Below the pieces are notes generated by a model. That model had not been told where the DNA came from and searched no databases. It saw only the letters and a list, made by a program, of their open reading frames with translations. Source: Bradyrhizobium sp. AUGA SZCCT0283 (GTDB lineage Bacteria; Pseudomonadota; Alphaproteobacteria; Rhizobiales; Xanthobacteraceae). Taken from it: a DNA stretch of 64,000 nucleotides. A program made the translations under genes and the position numbers. Positions 34,752-42,648 of the stretch are shown here, piece after piece. How positions within the stretch are numbered: the first letter of the stretch is position 1; each line of letters begins with the position of its first letter. The DNA is taken from contig NZ_JAFCLU010000002.1 of NCBI RefSeq assembly GCF_018130385.1, positions 310,001-374,000 of the forward strand, written 5' to 3'.

Positions 34752-35728
34752 GACGGGGACGGTGAACGCCGTGACGCAGTGAGGCCTTCACGCAGGCTTG
34801 GTACCACGACAAGGCGCTTGACCTCGCCGTTCCGGTACGCCGCCAGGAACCTGTCATAGTCCTTGATAGAGACGCAACCGTTGGAATCGCCGTTGGGGCC
34901 GAGCAAATAACTGTGCACGAGCAGGCCAGTTCGCCCGTGCATTTCGTTTTCGCCCACGGGAGTCATGCGCAGCGCCGCGACACCATGAAACAGTTTCTCG
35001 CGCGGCCTTAAATCGTAGACGTTCGGCGGCGTCGCGCCGACCATGCGCTGGTCGACATACGCCGGATTGTCCATCAGGCCACCCAGCCCTGAGTGTGCCT
35101 CGAGCTTGCTGCCGTTCGGCAGGTAAACGGCTTGGGCCGAAATGTCATAGACCGCCGTCTGACCGTCGTAGCCGAGCGCCGTCAGATCCTTGCGCTCGCC
35201 GAGCAGCCCGTCGCCCGGCGTCAGGGATGCCAACGAGAAGCGCATCGGCACCAAATCGGCGAGCTTCTCGAACATGGTGCGGTTATCAGACGAAACCGGC
35301 GCCGGATCGTTCCTCATTGACTGAAGATTGGCCAGGACCGGCCGGGCTCTCGGCAGCGGGATTGCCACCTCGACGGTCGGGGCGGACTGAACGTTCTGCT
35401 CCTCGCGCGATCGTCCGCCCAGCAGGCTTTCGATGTGCCCGAACTCCGCATCGAAATCCGAGCGCTCGGAACGGGCGACGGGACGCCAGGGGTAGTTGAT
35501 GGCCAGCGAACGGCGCACCGAGCCCGGGCCGAAGCGCTCGTCGAACGAGGAGGTGCTGCCGACATTCGCGGATGCGGGATTGACCCAGGCGGCCAAGTCG
35601 AAATCGGCCACCCACGCGGCCAGTCCCAGCGCCATAGCGAGCGCTGCTGTGCTGAAGGCCGCTTCACGGAGCAATCGGGTACCACGGCTCGAAGCAAGCC
35701 CGGCTGCGCTGGTCGTCTTTCTATCCAT
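34748..35728 (-). CDS. DUF2778 (Tlde1-type) L,D-transpeptidase-fold protein
   Basis: 326 aa. An N-terminal membrane segment (LREAAFSTAALAMALGLAAWV) anchors it. The C-terminal part has the YkuD-like active site HSYLLGPNGDSNGCVSIKDYDRFL, with catalytic His and Cys in the HxxxxxxxxxSxGCxS arrangement. DUF2778 proteins include the Salmonella T6SS effector Tlde1, but rhizobial genomes also carry chromosomal versions. The start is uncertain: ATG 35728 has GGGGACGG before it; an in-frame ATG at 35818 has none. It overlaps the 89-aa gene. Confidence 0.72.
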   Translation of the reverse strand: MDRKTTSAAGLASSRGTRLLREAAFSTAALAMALGLAAWVADFDLAAWVNPASANVGSTSSFDERFGPGSVRRSLAINYPWRPVARSERSDFDAEFGHIESLLGGRSREEQNVQSAPTVEVAIPLPRARPVLANLQSMRNDPAPVSSDNRTMFEKLADLVPMRFSLASLTPGDGLLGERKDLTALGYDGQTAVYDISAQAVYLPNGSKLEAHSGLGGLMDNPAYVDQRMVGATPPNVYDLRPREKLFHGVAALRMTPVGENEMHGRTGLLVHSYLLGPNGDSNGCVSIKDYDRFLAAYRNGEVKRLVVVPSLREGLTASRRSPSPS

Positions 35729-35919
35729 CCGTCCCCGGCTCGGCGCTTCGGAATCACGTCTGATTCCTAATGGATTCACCGAATAAGTCCCACCATAATG
35801 CAAACGAAAGTAAGGCATAATCGAGACAGGCGCTCGCTGCCATCATGACCGGCGAAATCCACGGATTCAAGCCATGTAATGGTAAACCGGGCCGGGATTC
35901 CCGACCGGCGAGGCCGCGC

Positions 35920-36345
35920 TCAAGGCCGTAGAACCGGATTGGTATTCGGCGCGGGCGCCTCTTCCATCTCGGCGTGCTCCGGCAGCTTGTCGGCATGCAC
36001 GGCGAGCGCCGGCCCGATCCAGATCGGATCGGCCTCATGGTCCCGGCGCGGGTTGGTCGTATTCGGATGCACCAGAACGCTCAAGTTGCCGTGATTGAGC
36101 ATCAGCCAGGGCACCAACTCGGGGAATATCTCCCGGGCAAAGGCCACCTGGTACATGGCCTGATCGTGCGGGCCGACCTTGACGTCGTGCCAGCGTCCGA
36201 GCGTGACCGAGAAGCGCTCGCCGATCCAGGCGCGCAACTGCTCGGCCTCGGCCCGCGTCGTCGCCGGATCGTAGTAGATGTGGGCGTGGTAGCTCGCGAT
36301 TTCGCCCAGCGGTCGCGGACCGCCCGCCTCCGACTCACCCGTCAT
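35920..36345 (-). CDS. DOPA 4,5-dioxygenase family protein
   Basis: 141 aa. IASYHAHIYYDPATTRAEAEQLRAWIGERFSVTLGRWHDVKVGPHDQAMYQVAF and VLVHPNTTNPRRDHEADPIWIG are the His-containing motifs of the DOPA-4,5-dioxygenase family. It is first reported in betalain-making plants and occurs in bacteria, where members cleave catecholic rings. GGAG lies 7 bases before ATG 36345. It ends the leftward P450 module and supports an aromatic substrate there. Confidence 0.8.
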   Translation of the reverse strand: MTGESEAGGPRPLGEIASYHAHIYYDPATTRAEAEQLRAWIGERFSVTLGRWHDVKVGPHDQAMYQVAFAREIFPELVPWLMLNHGNLSVLVHPNTTNPRRDHEADPIWIGPALAVHADKLPEHAEMEEAPAPNTNPVLRP

Positions 36346-36415
36346 GCCTTCGCTCCACGCCATCGTTGAGCGGTCGATGATCGCTGTAACCGGCGGCTTG
36401 GTCAATGTGCAGATG

Positions 36416-36646
36416 TCAGCCCGCGACCGGCGTCTCCTCGATGATCTCGATCGCCAGTTCCGGACAATTGGCCCTGGCGATCCAAACCTTGTCTTCGAGA
36501 GTGGACGAGACATGGCCGGAGCCGCGGACGCGAGCGCTGCCGAATTCATCCAGCTCAAACAACTCGGGCGCCAGCGCATGGCAGCGTGCGTGACCCTGGC
36601 ATTTCTCCGCATCGATCCGGACCACGAGCCTGCGATCTCCGGTCAT
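36416..36646 (-). CDS. 3Fe-4S ferredoxin, first (P450 redox partner)
   Basis: 76 aa. EKCQGHARCHALAPELFELDEFG and, near the end, NCPELAIE: the Cys-x5-Cys...Cys-Pro pattern with a missing fourth Cys is the bacterial single [3Fe-4S] type used by P450s. It lies between SRPBCC and DOPA-dioxygenase genes, all on the minus strand. A second copy lies at 42281 beside the second P450. Confidence 0.85.
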   Translation of the reverse strand: MTGDRRLVVRIDAEKCQGHARCHALAPELFELDEFGSARVRGSGHVSSTLEDKVWIARANCPELAIEIIEETPVAG

Positions 36647-36649
36647 GCG

Positions 36650-37108
36650 TTACGCCTGACCGGCTCTGGCGAAACGCTTTTCGACATTGCACTTGATGTT
36701 CTGAAGCCCGATCAACGCTTCCTCGTCCATCCGCGCGATCTGCTCGGCGCTGGGCTCCGACGGCCGGTCCGGATTGCGCAATGTCCGCGTATACTTCGTG
36801 CCCCCTGCCACCGCCTCGAAGGTGTAGCGGATGACGATCTTGCCGATGAAGTCGGTATCGGCTTCGACGGTCCAGGCCTTGGGCGGATCGCTTTCAGTGA
36901 CTGTCCAGGCGAGACGAACTTCGCCGCGCTTGATATGCCACTGCTCGCGGAAGGTTTCGCCGCGCAGCAAGGGCCGGTCTTCGCCATCGATGCGATGGGA
37001 GGCGGCGAGCCACTCCGGCCAGGAATTCGGATTGCAGACGTAGTCGTAGACCGCTGACGGCGGGGTCGCGATCGTGATGTCGTGGCTTCGTTGAAACGAT
37101 ACGCCCAT
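36650..37108 (-). CDS. SRPBCC (START/polyketide cyclase-like) protein
   Basis: 152 aa, helix-grip fold that binds small hydrophobic molecules: SFQRSHDITIATPPSAVYDYVCNPNSWPEWLAASHRI is the family opening. No catalytic residue can be named. GAAGGACC precedes ATG 37108. It lies 3 bases upstream of the ferredoxin gene and downstream of the first P450 gene. A ligand-binding or cyclising role in the P450 pathway is plausible. Confidence 0.75.
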   Translation of the reverse strand: MGVSFQRSHDITIATPPSAVYDYVCNPNSWPEWLAASHRIDGEDRPLLRGETFREQWHIKRGEVRLAWTVTESDPPKAWTVEADTDFIGKIVIRYTFEAVAGGTKYTRTLRNPDRPSEPSAEQIARMDEEALIGLQNIKCNVEKRFARAGQA

Positions 37109-37168
37109 TGCTGGTCCTTCTCTCAAGTTGTTTGACCGCTGCATGCGAAATCGGCGAGCGGTCCCGGC

Positions 37169-38353
37169 TCATCCGATTCTGATCGGCAGATTGCGGGGGC
37201 CGCGTACCGTGCCTTGCGACCACCTGGTGGGCTTCGAACGATCGAGGCTGAATGCGGGAATACGCTTCAGCCACTCCTGCAACGCCACCATCATTTCCAT
37301 CCGCGCCAGGTTTGAGCCGATGCAGCGATGAATGCCGAGCCCGAAAGCGGCATGCGGATTGTGCTTGCGGTCGATCAAGACCTTGTCGGCGTCGGGAAAT
37401 TTTTCGGGGTCGCGGTTGGCCGCCGGGAAAGACAGCAGCACCATCTGCCCTTCCCGCATCGGGCAGCCGCCGACATCGGTTGTCCTGGCGATCTCCCGTG
37501 CCATCGTCACCGGCGCATAGGCGCGCAGGAATTCCTCGACCGCGGTGGGAATCAATTCCGGCTCCGCAACGAGCCTTGCCTGATCCTGCTCGTGCGTCGC
37601 CAAATGCCACAAGGATGATCCGATCGCGCTCCAGGTGGTGTCGATGCCAGCCACCAGCAACAGGCGCAGGGCGCCGAGCACCTGACGGTCCGAGAACGGC
37701 TCGCCATCGGGTGAACGCGCCGCAATCAGGAAGCTGACGAGATCCTCGCCCGGATTTTCGCGGCGTGCCTTGATCTGCACCTCGAAGTACGCGGCGATCG
37801 CCTCCTCCGCCTGCCGGAGCGCCCGCTCGTCGGTGACGCCGGTCTGCAGCGCCATCGTGATCCATTCGCGAAACTGATCGCCGTGCTCGGCTGGAATTCC
37901 CAGCATATGGGTGATGATGAGCACTGGAATATTCTGGGCGTAGTCAACCGCGCCGTCGCACTCGCCACTGGCGATGAATTTGTCGATCAATTCATTGCAC
38001 ACGATCCGTGCCTTCGCCTCGAGCTTTGCGACGGCCTGCGGAGTGAACGGAGGTATCAACACCATCCGCAGTGGACGATGATCCGGCGGATCCGATGTGA
38101 TCGGCGGCGAATTCACCCGATAATCGCTCTCGCGGACGACCACGCGCCGCGACGAGAAATGCTCATAATCGTAGGCGATGTCGCGGATATCCTGATAGCG
38201 CGTCGGGAAGTAGACACCCTTGTAGCGGTCCGTATGGGCAACCGGGCAACGCTGCCTCAATCCATCCCAAATTCCGTAAGGATCGATCGTCCAGGCCGGA
38301 TCGAGGTGATCCCAATCCGTGGCCCAATCGGCAACCGGCGGACGTGCGGTCAT
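37169..38353 (-). CDS. Cytochrome P450, first
   Basis: 394 aa. I-helix AGIDTTWSAIGSSLWHLA, K-helix EEFLRAYAPVTMAREI, and the haem loop FGLGIHRCIGSNLAR with the proximal Cys. It belongs to the bacterial class I P450s and takes electrons from ferredoxin. No signal or anchor. GGGAGTGAG precedes ATG 38353; the ATG at 38371 is in frame. It is first in a leftward operon with SRPBCC, ferredoxin and DOPA-dioxygenase-like genes. A divergent GntR gene faces it across a palindrome-rich promoter. Substrate unknown. Confidence 0.9.
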   Translation of the reverse strand: MTARPPVADWATDWDHLDPAWTIDPYGIWDGLRQRCPVAHTDRYKGVYFPTRYQDIRDIAYDYEHFSSRRVVVRESDYRVNSPPITSDPPDHRPLRMVLIPPFTPQAVAKLEAKARIVCNELIDKFIASGECDGAVDYAQNIPVLIITHMLGIPAEHGDQFREWITMALQTGVTDERALRQAEEAIAAYFEVQIKARRENPGEDLVSFLIAARSPDGEPFSDRQVLGALRLLLVAGIDTTWSAIGSSLWHLATHEQDQARLVAEPELIPTAVEEFLRAYAPVTMAREIARTTDVGGCPMREGQMVLLSFPAANRDPEKFPDADKVLIDRKHNPHAAFGLGIHRCIGSNLARMEMMVALQEWLKRIPAFSLDRSKPTRWSQGTVRGPRNLPIRIG

Positions 38354-38383
38354 ACTCACTCCCGGATACATTCAGGGGGCATG

Positions 38384-38403
38384 CACCCGGATAATTCCGG
38401 GTG
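38384..38403. promoter_or_regulatory. Palindrome CACCCGGA-N4-TCCGGGTG
   Basis: Perfect 8+8 bp inverted repeat 31 bases upstream of the P450 ATG. In RNA it would be a stable hairpin in the leader; in DNA it may be an operator. Function inferred only from position. Confidence 0.4.
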
Positions 38404-38411
38404 GCTTCAAT

Positions 38412-38433
38412 TGATATATCTGCTAATATATCA
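38412..38433. promoter_or_regulatory. Palindrome TGATATAT-N6-ATATATCA (GntR operator candidate)
   Basis: Perfect AT-rich 8+8 bp inverted repeat in the divergent promoter between the P450 and GntR genes, in a GC-rich genome. FadR/VanR-type regulators use similar TATA-containing sites. Confidence 0.6.
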
Positions 38434-38476
38434 CTCACCAACAGTCAACCGGGATTTCGAACGGCGGGATCAGGCC

Positions 38477-39163
38477 TTGTTAAAAACTTCAAAGCAATCC
38501 AAGTCGCCCGAGCCAGCACCGGCAGAAGCCGAAAGCCTGACCGCCCGGGCCTACAGCCTGCTCGAAGAGATGATCTGTACGCTGCAATTGCCTCCCGGCA
38601 CGCCGGTGTCGGAGGCAGAACTGTCATCCCAGCTCGGAATCGGCCGCACCCCGGTTCGGGAAGCCATGCAGCGGCTGGCACGCGAACGCCTTCTTTTGAT
38701 CCTGCCCCGGCGCGGGTGCATCGTCACCGCCATTAGGCCGGAGGACGAAGTGATGCTGATCGAGACGCGCCGCGTCCTCGAGCCGCTCGTGATCAGGACC
38801 GCCGCCGCGCGCGCCAGCGAGTCCGAACGGCAGCAATTCGCCGAGATCGCCGCCAGAATGAAGGCCACCCAGCGCACGCACGATTTCGACGCCTTCGCGC
38901 AACTCGACGCCGAATTCAACCGCCTGTGCGTTGCCGCCTGCCGTAACGAATTTGCGGGGTCGATGATGCAGGCGATCACACCGCTCAATCGCCGGTTCTG
39001 GTTCATCCATCACGGCCGGACGCTGTCCCAGGAAGGCGTGGAGGCCCACATCGAGATCGCGCTAGCCTTGTCGCAGGGAAACGCAGAGGCCGCGCTGTCT
39101 GGAACCGAGCGGCTTCTTCGCTATGTCGCAAGCCGCGTCGGCCAGAGCAGCGTGACCGCCTGA
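38477..39163 (+). CDS. GntR/FadR-family (FCD) regulator of P450 operon
   Basis: 228 aa from TTG 38477 (LKTSKQSKSPEPAP). Winged helix at residues about 25-90 (LTARAYSLLEEMICTLQLPPGTPVSEAELSSQLGIGRTPVREAMQRLARERLL) and FCD ligand domain behind it. A possible longer frame further upstream overlaps the P450 gene antisense and is not used. AGGCC just before the TTG is a weak ribosome site. Facing the P450 promoter, it is the obvious repressor or activator of that operon. Confidence 0.8.
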   Translation: MLKTSKQSKSPEPAPAEAESLTARAYSLLEEMICTLQLPPGTPVSEAELSSQLGIGRTPVREAMQRLARERLLLILPRRGCIVTAIRPEDEVMLIETRRVLEPLVIRTAAARASESERQQFAEIAARMKATQRTHDFDAFAQLDAEFNRLCVAACRNEFAGSMMQAITPLNRRFWFIHHGRTLSQEGVEAHIEIALALSQGNAEAALSGTERLLRYVASRVGQSSVTA

Positions 39164-39183
39164 AACATGGATCGTCGTGTCGC

Positions 39184-39744
39184 TCAGCCCGATCGCTTCC
39201 GCCCACCCTCGAAGACGGTCATGCCGGCGGCCGGGTCGAGGTCAACCTCGGTTGCCTCCGTCGGGCGCGCCATCGTCATGTAGAAGCCGACCGCCAGGAT
39301 CGACTCGACGATCTCCTGCTCGCTGAAATGCTTGCGCATCGCGGCGAACACCGGCTCGGCGACGCGCACGTTCTCGATGACTTCCCGGCCGAACGTCAGC
39401 AGCGCCTGTTCGGCGGCATTGAACGCGGCGTCCTCGTATTTGCCCTGTTCAATGCAGTCGATCTGCTTTTGCGTGACGCCGACGCCGAGCGCGATCGGCA
39501 CATGCTGCCGCCACTCGTAGACGCCACGCTGCCGCTGCGCGACCTGAAGGATCAGCAATTCGCGATTGACGTGGCTGAGCTTCTGGCGGTGCAGGATCGA
39601 ATTGGCTAACCGCATCGCCGGAATGAAATTGGCCTCGGCATGCGCCATCATCCGGAAGATGTTCAGGACGACCGGCATCCTGTCAAAGGACGCGCGCACG
39701 TCGCCGCTGGTTGCCGCCGGGTCGATCAGGGGAAGTCTTGCCAT
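39184..39744 (-). CDS. Carboxymuconolactone decarboxylase (CMD/AhpD-like) family protein, no redox Cys
   Basis: 186 aa with the CMD fold (RELLILQVAQRQRGVYEWRQHVPIALGVGV). In AhpD the helix carries CxxC plus His and Glu; here the matching helix reads GVYEWRQHVPIAL: the Glu and His are kept but both Cys are absent, so it cannot be a peroxiredoxin reductase. It may be a decarboxylase-like or a degenerate detoxification enzyme. It follows the GntR gene convergently and accompanies the P450 cluster. Confidence 0.75.
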   Translation of the reverse strand: MARLPLIDPAATSGDVRASFDRMPVVLNIFRMMAHAEANFIPAMRLANSILHRQKLSHVNRELLILQVAQRQRGVYEWRQHVPIALGVGVTQKQIDCIEQGKYEDAAFNAAEQALLTFGREVIENVRVAEPVFAAMRKHFSEQEIVESILAVGFYMTMARPTEATEVDLDPAAGMTVFEGGRKRSG

Positions 39745-39836
39745 CCGCTTGTTCCTTACTTTTTTGCTTCTTTCTGCCGCTACGCGCTTCCGGGCATGGG
39801 CCCGAACGTATTGTTACCGCGCGAAGCGCACATCAC

Positions 39837-40370
39837 TCAGCGTCCGCCGGCTTCGCGGATGGGATCGGAGCCGTCCCAACCGGCGGCGACTTTGCGGATG
39901 TGCTCGAAGAAACTTCCCTTGCTGCCGCTGATGTCTGAAATCTCCACCACGGTGCCGGGATGGGCTTGCGTGTCGAAATAGGCAAAGCGGCCCTTTTCGC
40001 CGCCGATCTGGCCCTCATGTCCCACTTTATAGCCAAGCGACAGCGCGCGGTCATAAAGAGCCTGATAATTGCGGGTCCAGTACGACATGTGCTGCAAGCC
40101 TTCGCGGCCGGAGTCGAGGAACTCCTTGTACATCGAGGGCGCGTCGTTGCGCTGCTGGATCAACTCGATCTGGAGATCGCCGGAATTGGCGAGCGCCACG
40201 CTCATCTCCATGGCGGAGTCCTGGCCACGGTGGCGGAAGTAGTCGGTCTTGACCTTGTCGATGTAGTACCAAGGCCCGACGCCCATCACGTTGACCCAGT
40301 GATCCATGGCGGCGCGGATATCCCGTACGACGTAGCCGTTCTGACAGACCGCCCCAAAGATCCGACTCAT
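39837..40370 (-). CDS. VOC-family glyoxalase/dioxygenase-like protein
   Basis: 177 aa: MSRIFGAVCQNGYVVRDIRAAMDHWVNVMGVGPWYYID is a recognisable VOC opening, with PGTVVEISDIS at the last metal site. It resembles the extradiol-like lactoylglutathione-lyase group. GGGAGG precedes ATG 40370. It lies between the CMD gene and the SDR remnant, in the P450 module. Confidence 0.8.
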   Translation of the reverse strand: MSRIFGAVCQNGYVVRDIRAAMDHWVNVMGVGPWYYIDKVKTDYFRHRGQDSAMEMSVALANSGDLQIELIQQRNDAPSMYKEFLDSGREGLQHMSYWTRNYQALYDRALSLGYKVGHEGQIGGEKGRFAYFDTQAHPGTVVEISDISGSKGSFFEHIRKVAAGWDGSDPIREAGGR

Positions 40371-40435
40371 GATGACCTCCCGTCTGCTTGCCGGCGGCAT
40401 ATCCTTTCCGCCTGTTATACTTCCTGATCCGGCGA

Positions 40436-40984
40436 TCAGCTGATCGATCGGCCGCCGTCGATCACGAGTTCGGTACCGGTGACGTAGCGGCTCTCGTCGC
40501 TGGCGAGCCACAGGATGCCGTTCGCGATACCTTCAGGTGCGGCCTTGTATCCAAGCGGGACAGCGCGTTCGGTGAGCTTATCCAGCGTCGGCCCGCGCTC
40601 CCGTCCGGCATTCGAGCCGTCTTCGACGGTGCCGATCAGCGTGTCCCAGATGGCGGTTTCGGCGATGCCGGGGTGCAGCGAGTTGACGCGCGCGCCATCC
40701 TTGGCGGCTGCGCATTCCAGCGCGACCGATTTCGTGAACAGCCGCACGCCGCCCTCGGTCGCGCAGTAGCCCGAGACGTTCGGCGACGCCTTGATTCCCG
40801 CAATCGAGGAAACGTTGCTCCCGCCGCCACCTGCGCGCATCAACGGGAGCGAATGCTTCGCACCGAGGAAGACGCCGTCGAGATTGACGGCCACTTGCCG
40901 CTTCCAGTCGGCGAACGCCATGTCGACCACGGGCCCGGAGAGGCCAATCCCGGCATTGTTGACGAGGACATCCAGCCTGCCGCC
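40436..40984 (-). pseudogene. Truncated, mutated SDR (short-chain dehydrogenase)
   Basis: The frame is open from after a stop codon at 40985-40987 and starts within LDVLVNNAGIGLSGPVVDMAF, so the whole N-terminal Rossmann half (TGxxxGIG, about 80 residues) is missing. The catalytic Ser region reads GGGGSNVSSIAG, shorter than usual (GSIVNVSS), and the YxxxK site reads YCATE, with Glu in place of the catalytic Lys. No start codon is available before GTG 40930. The remains point to gene decay next to the second P450, whose stop is at 41000. Confidence 0.8.
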
Positions 40985-40999
40985 TCATCCGTGGAACGT

Positions 41000-42220
41000 T
41001 CAGTTCGCCTTGCCGAACAGCATGGGCAGCTGGCGCGGGCCGCGCACGGTGCCTTCCGACCAGGTGACCTTGCCGGCCGGATCGAGCCTGAAATCCGGAA
41101 TCCGCTTCAGCCATTCCTCGATCGCAACGGTCATTTCCATGCGCGCCAGGTTGGAGCCGACGCAGCGGTGAATGCCAAGGCCGAACGCGGCGTGGCGATT
41201 TTCCTTGCGGTCGATCACCACCTTGTCGGCATCGGGAAACATCGCCGGATCGCGGTTGGCCGCCGGGAACGACAGCAGCACCATGTTGCCGGGCTTGACC
41301 GGGCAGCCGCTGATGGTGGTCTCCTTCATCACCTCGCGCGCCATCGTCACCGGCGAATAGGCGCGCAGCAGTTCCTCGACCGCGAGCGGCATCAGTTCGG
41401 GCTCCGCGACAAGGCGCTCGCGGTCGGCCGGCGTCTTCGCCAGATGCCACAGCGAGGAGCCGATCGCGCTCCAGGTGGTGTCGATGCCGGCGATCAGCAA
41501 TAGCCGCAGCGAACCCAGCACATGCTCATCCGCCAGCGGATTTCCGTCCTTGTCCCTCGCATTCATCAGCGTCGAGATCAGGTCGTCGGTCGGATTCTTT
41601 TTGCGATGCTCGATATGGCCGGCGAAATAGCCGGTCATCTCCCTCACCGCCTCCATCAGCGCGTTGTCATCCTTGATGCCGAGTTCGAGGATGCCGTGAA
41701 TCCACTTGATGAAGAGGTCGCTGTCCTTCTCGGGGATTCCGAGCATGTGCGCGATGGCGCGGACCGGAACATGCTTGGTGTATCGCGCGGCGGCATCGCA
41801 TTTGCCGTCGGCAATGAACTCGTCAATCAGTTCGTTGCAGATGGCGCGCACCCGCGGCTCGAGCTTTTTCATCGCGTCCGGCGTGAACGGTGGCAACAGC
41901 AATTGCTTGGCAGGCTTGTGTTCGGGCGGATCGGAAGTGATCGGCGGCGCCCGCGCCGTGATTTCCGGACGAACGTCGCGCACGATGACGCGCCGGGAAG
42001 AAAAGTGGTCGGTATCGTAGGAGATTTCCTTTACCGCCTGATAGGTGGTCGGCATATAGCAGCCGAGGAACCGCTCGGTGTGAACCACGGGCGAGGCCGC
42101 GCGCAATTTTTCCCAGATCGGAAACGGGTTTTCCGTCCAGGTCGGATCGGTGTGGTCGAAATCGTTGACCCAGTCGGTAACCGGCGGGTGTTCGGGCATG
42201 ATGCTGGCGGAATCGGACAT
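41000..42220 (-). CDS. Cytochrome P450, second
   Basis: 406 aa, clearly paralogous to the first P450: SSRRVIVRDVRPE, AGIDTTWSAIGSSLWHLA and FGLGIHRCVGSNLAR are near copies. The N-terminus starts MSDSASIMPEHPPVTDWVNDFDHTDPTW. Class I type without membrane anchor. GAGGAA lies before ATG 42220. The ferredoxin gene is immediately upstream on the same strand (60 bases). The decayed SDR begins 15 bases after its stop. Substrate unknown. Confidence 0.9.
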   Translation of the reverse strand: MSDSASIMPEHPPVTDWVNDFDHTDPTWTENPFPIWEKLRAASPVVHTERFLGCYMPTTYQAVKEISYDTDHFSSRRVIVRDVRPEITARAPPITSDPPEHKPAKQLLLPPFTPDAMKKLEPRVRAICNELIDEFIADGKCDAAARYTKHVPVRAIAHMLGIPEKDSDLFIKWIHGILELGIKDDNALMEAVREMTGYFAGHIEHRKKNPTDDLISTLMNARDKDGNPLADEHVLGSLRLLLIAGIDTTWSAIGSSLWHLAKTPADRERLVAEPELMPLAVEELLRAYSPVTMAREVMKETTISGCPVKPGNMVLLSFPAANRDPAMFPDADKVVIDRKENRHAAFGLGIHRCVGSNLARMEMTVAIEEWLKRIPDFRLDPAGKVTWSEGTVRGPRQLPMLFGKAN

Positions 42221-42280
42221 TGGAGCAATTCCTCTGCTTGGTTCGTTCAGATCTTTGGAATTATTCGATCTTGCGATCGG

Positions 42281-42490
42281 CTATTCCTCGGTCACTTCGA
42301 TCGCAATCTCGGGACAGTTGCTCTGGGCGAGCCAGGCCTTGTCTTCCAGGCCCGCGGGCACGGAACCGTCGCCGACTTCGTGCGCGTTGCCGAATTCGTC
42401 GAGGTCGAACAGTTCGGGTGCCAGTGATTTGCAGCGCGCGTGGCCCTGACATTTGTCCTGGTCGACGCGGATTTTCAGCTTTCCGGCCAT
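42281..42490 (-). CDS. 3Fe-4S ferredoxin, second (P450 redox partner)
   Basis: 69 aa, near copy of the 36416 ferredoxin: DKCQGHARCKSLAPELFDLDEFG and NCPEIAIEV. Cys-x5-Cys...Cys-Pro pattern of a [3Fe-4S] cluster. AGGGGAAA precedes the ATG. Divergent from the TetR gene across a 158-base promoter region. No ferredoxin reductase gene is in the window, so one must come from elsewhere in the genome. Confidence 0.85.
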   Translation of the reverse strand: MAGKLKIRVDQDKCQGHARCKSLAPELFDLDEFGNAHEVGDGSVPAGLEDKAWLAQSNCPEIAIEVTEE

Positions 42491-42580
42491 CGCAGCGTTT
42501 CCCCTTTATATATGGCGCGCATTGTCTCGCGCGCGGCCTTGCCTCGGCGCGACGGCGCGGACCCGCCGGAACACCGCGAA

Positions 42581-42595
42581 GTTATATCGTATTAC
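42581..42595. promoter_or_regulatory. Imperfect TetR-type palindrome
   Basis: GTTATATCGTATTAC, 5 of 7 base pairs match in a dyad between the ferredoxin/P450 module and the TetR gene. It is a weak candidate for the TetR operator. Confidence 0.35.
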
Positions 42596-42648
42596 ATTCG
42601 CGCTGCCGTTGTGCTGTCAAGTCAAAAGTTATAGATCATGACGTTGAA

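Noticed and set aside
37883..38476. Upstream extension of the GntR gene by about 200 residues
   Set aside because: It is antisense to the P450 gene and crosses both promoter palindromes; the winged helix starts properly from TTG 38477.
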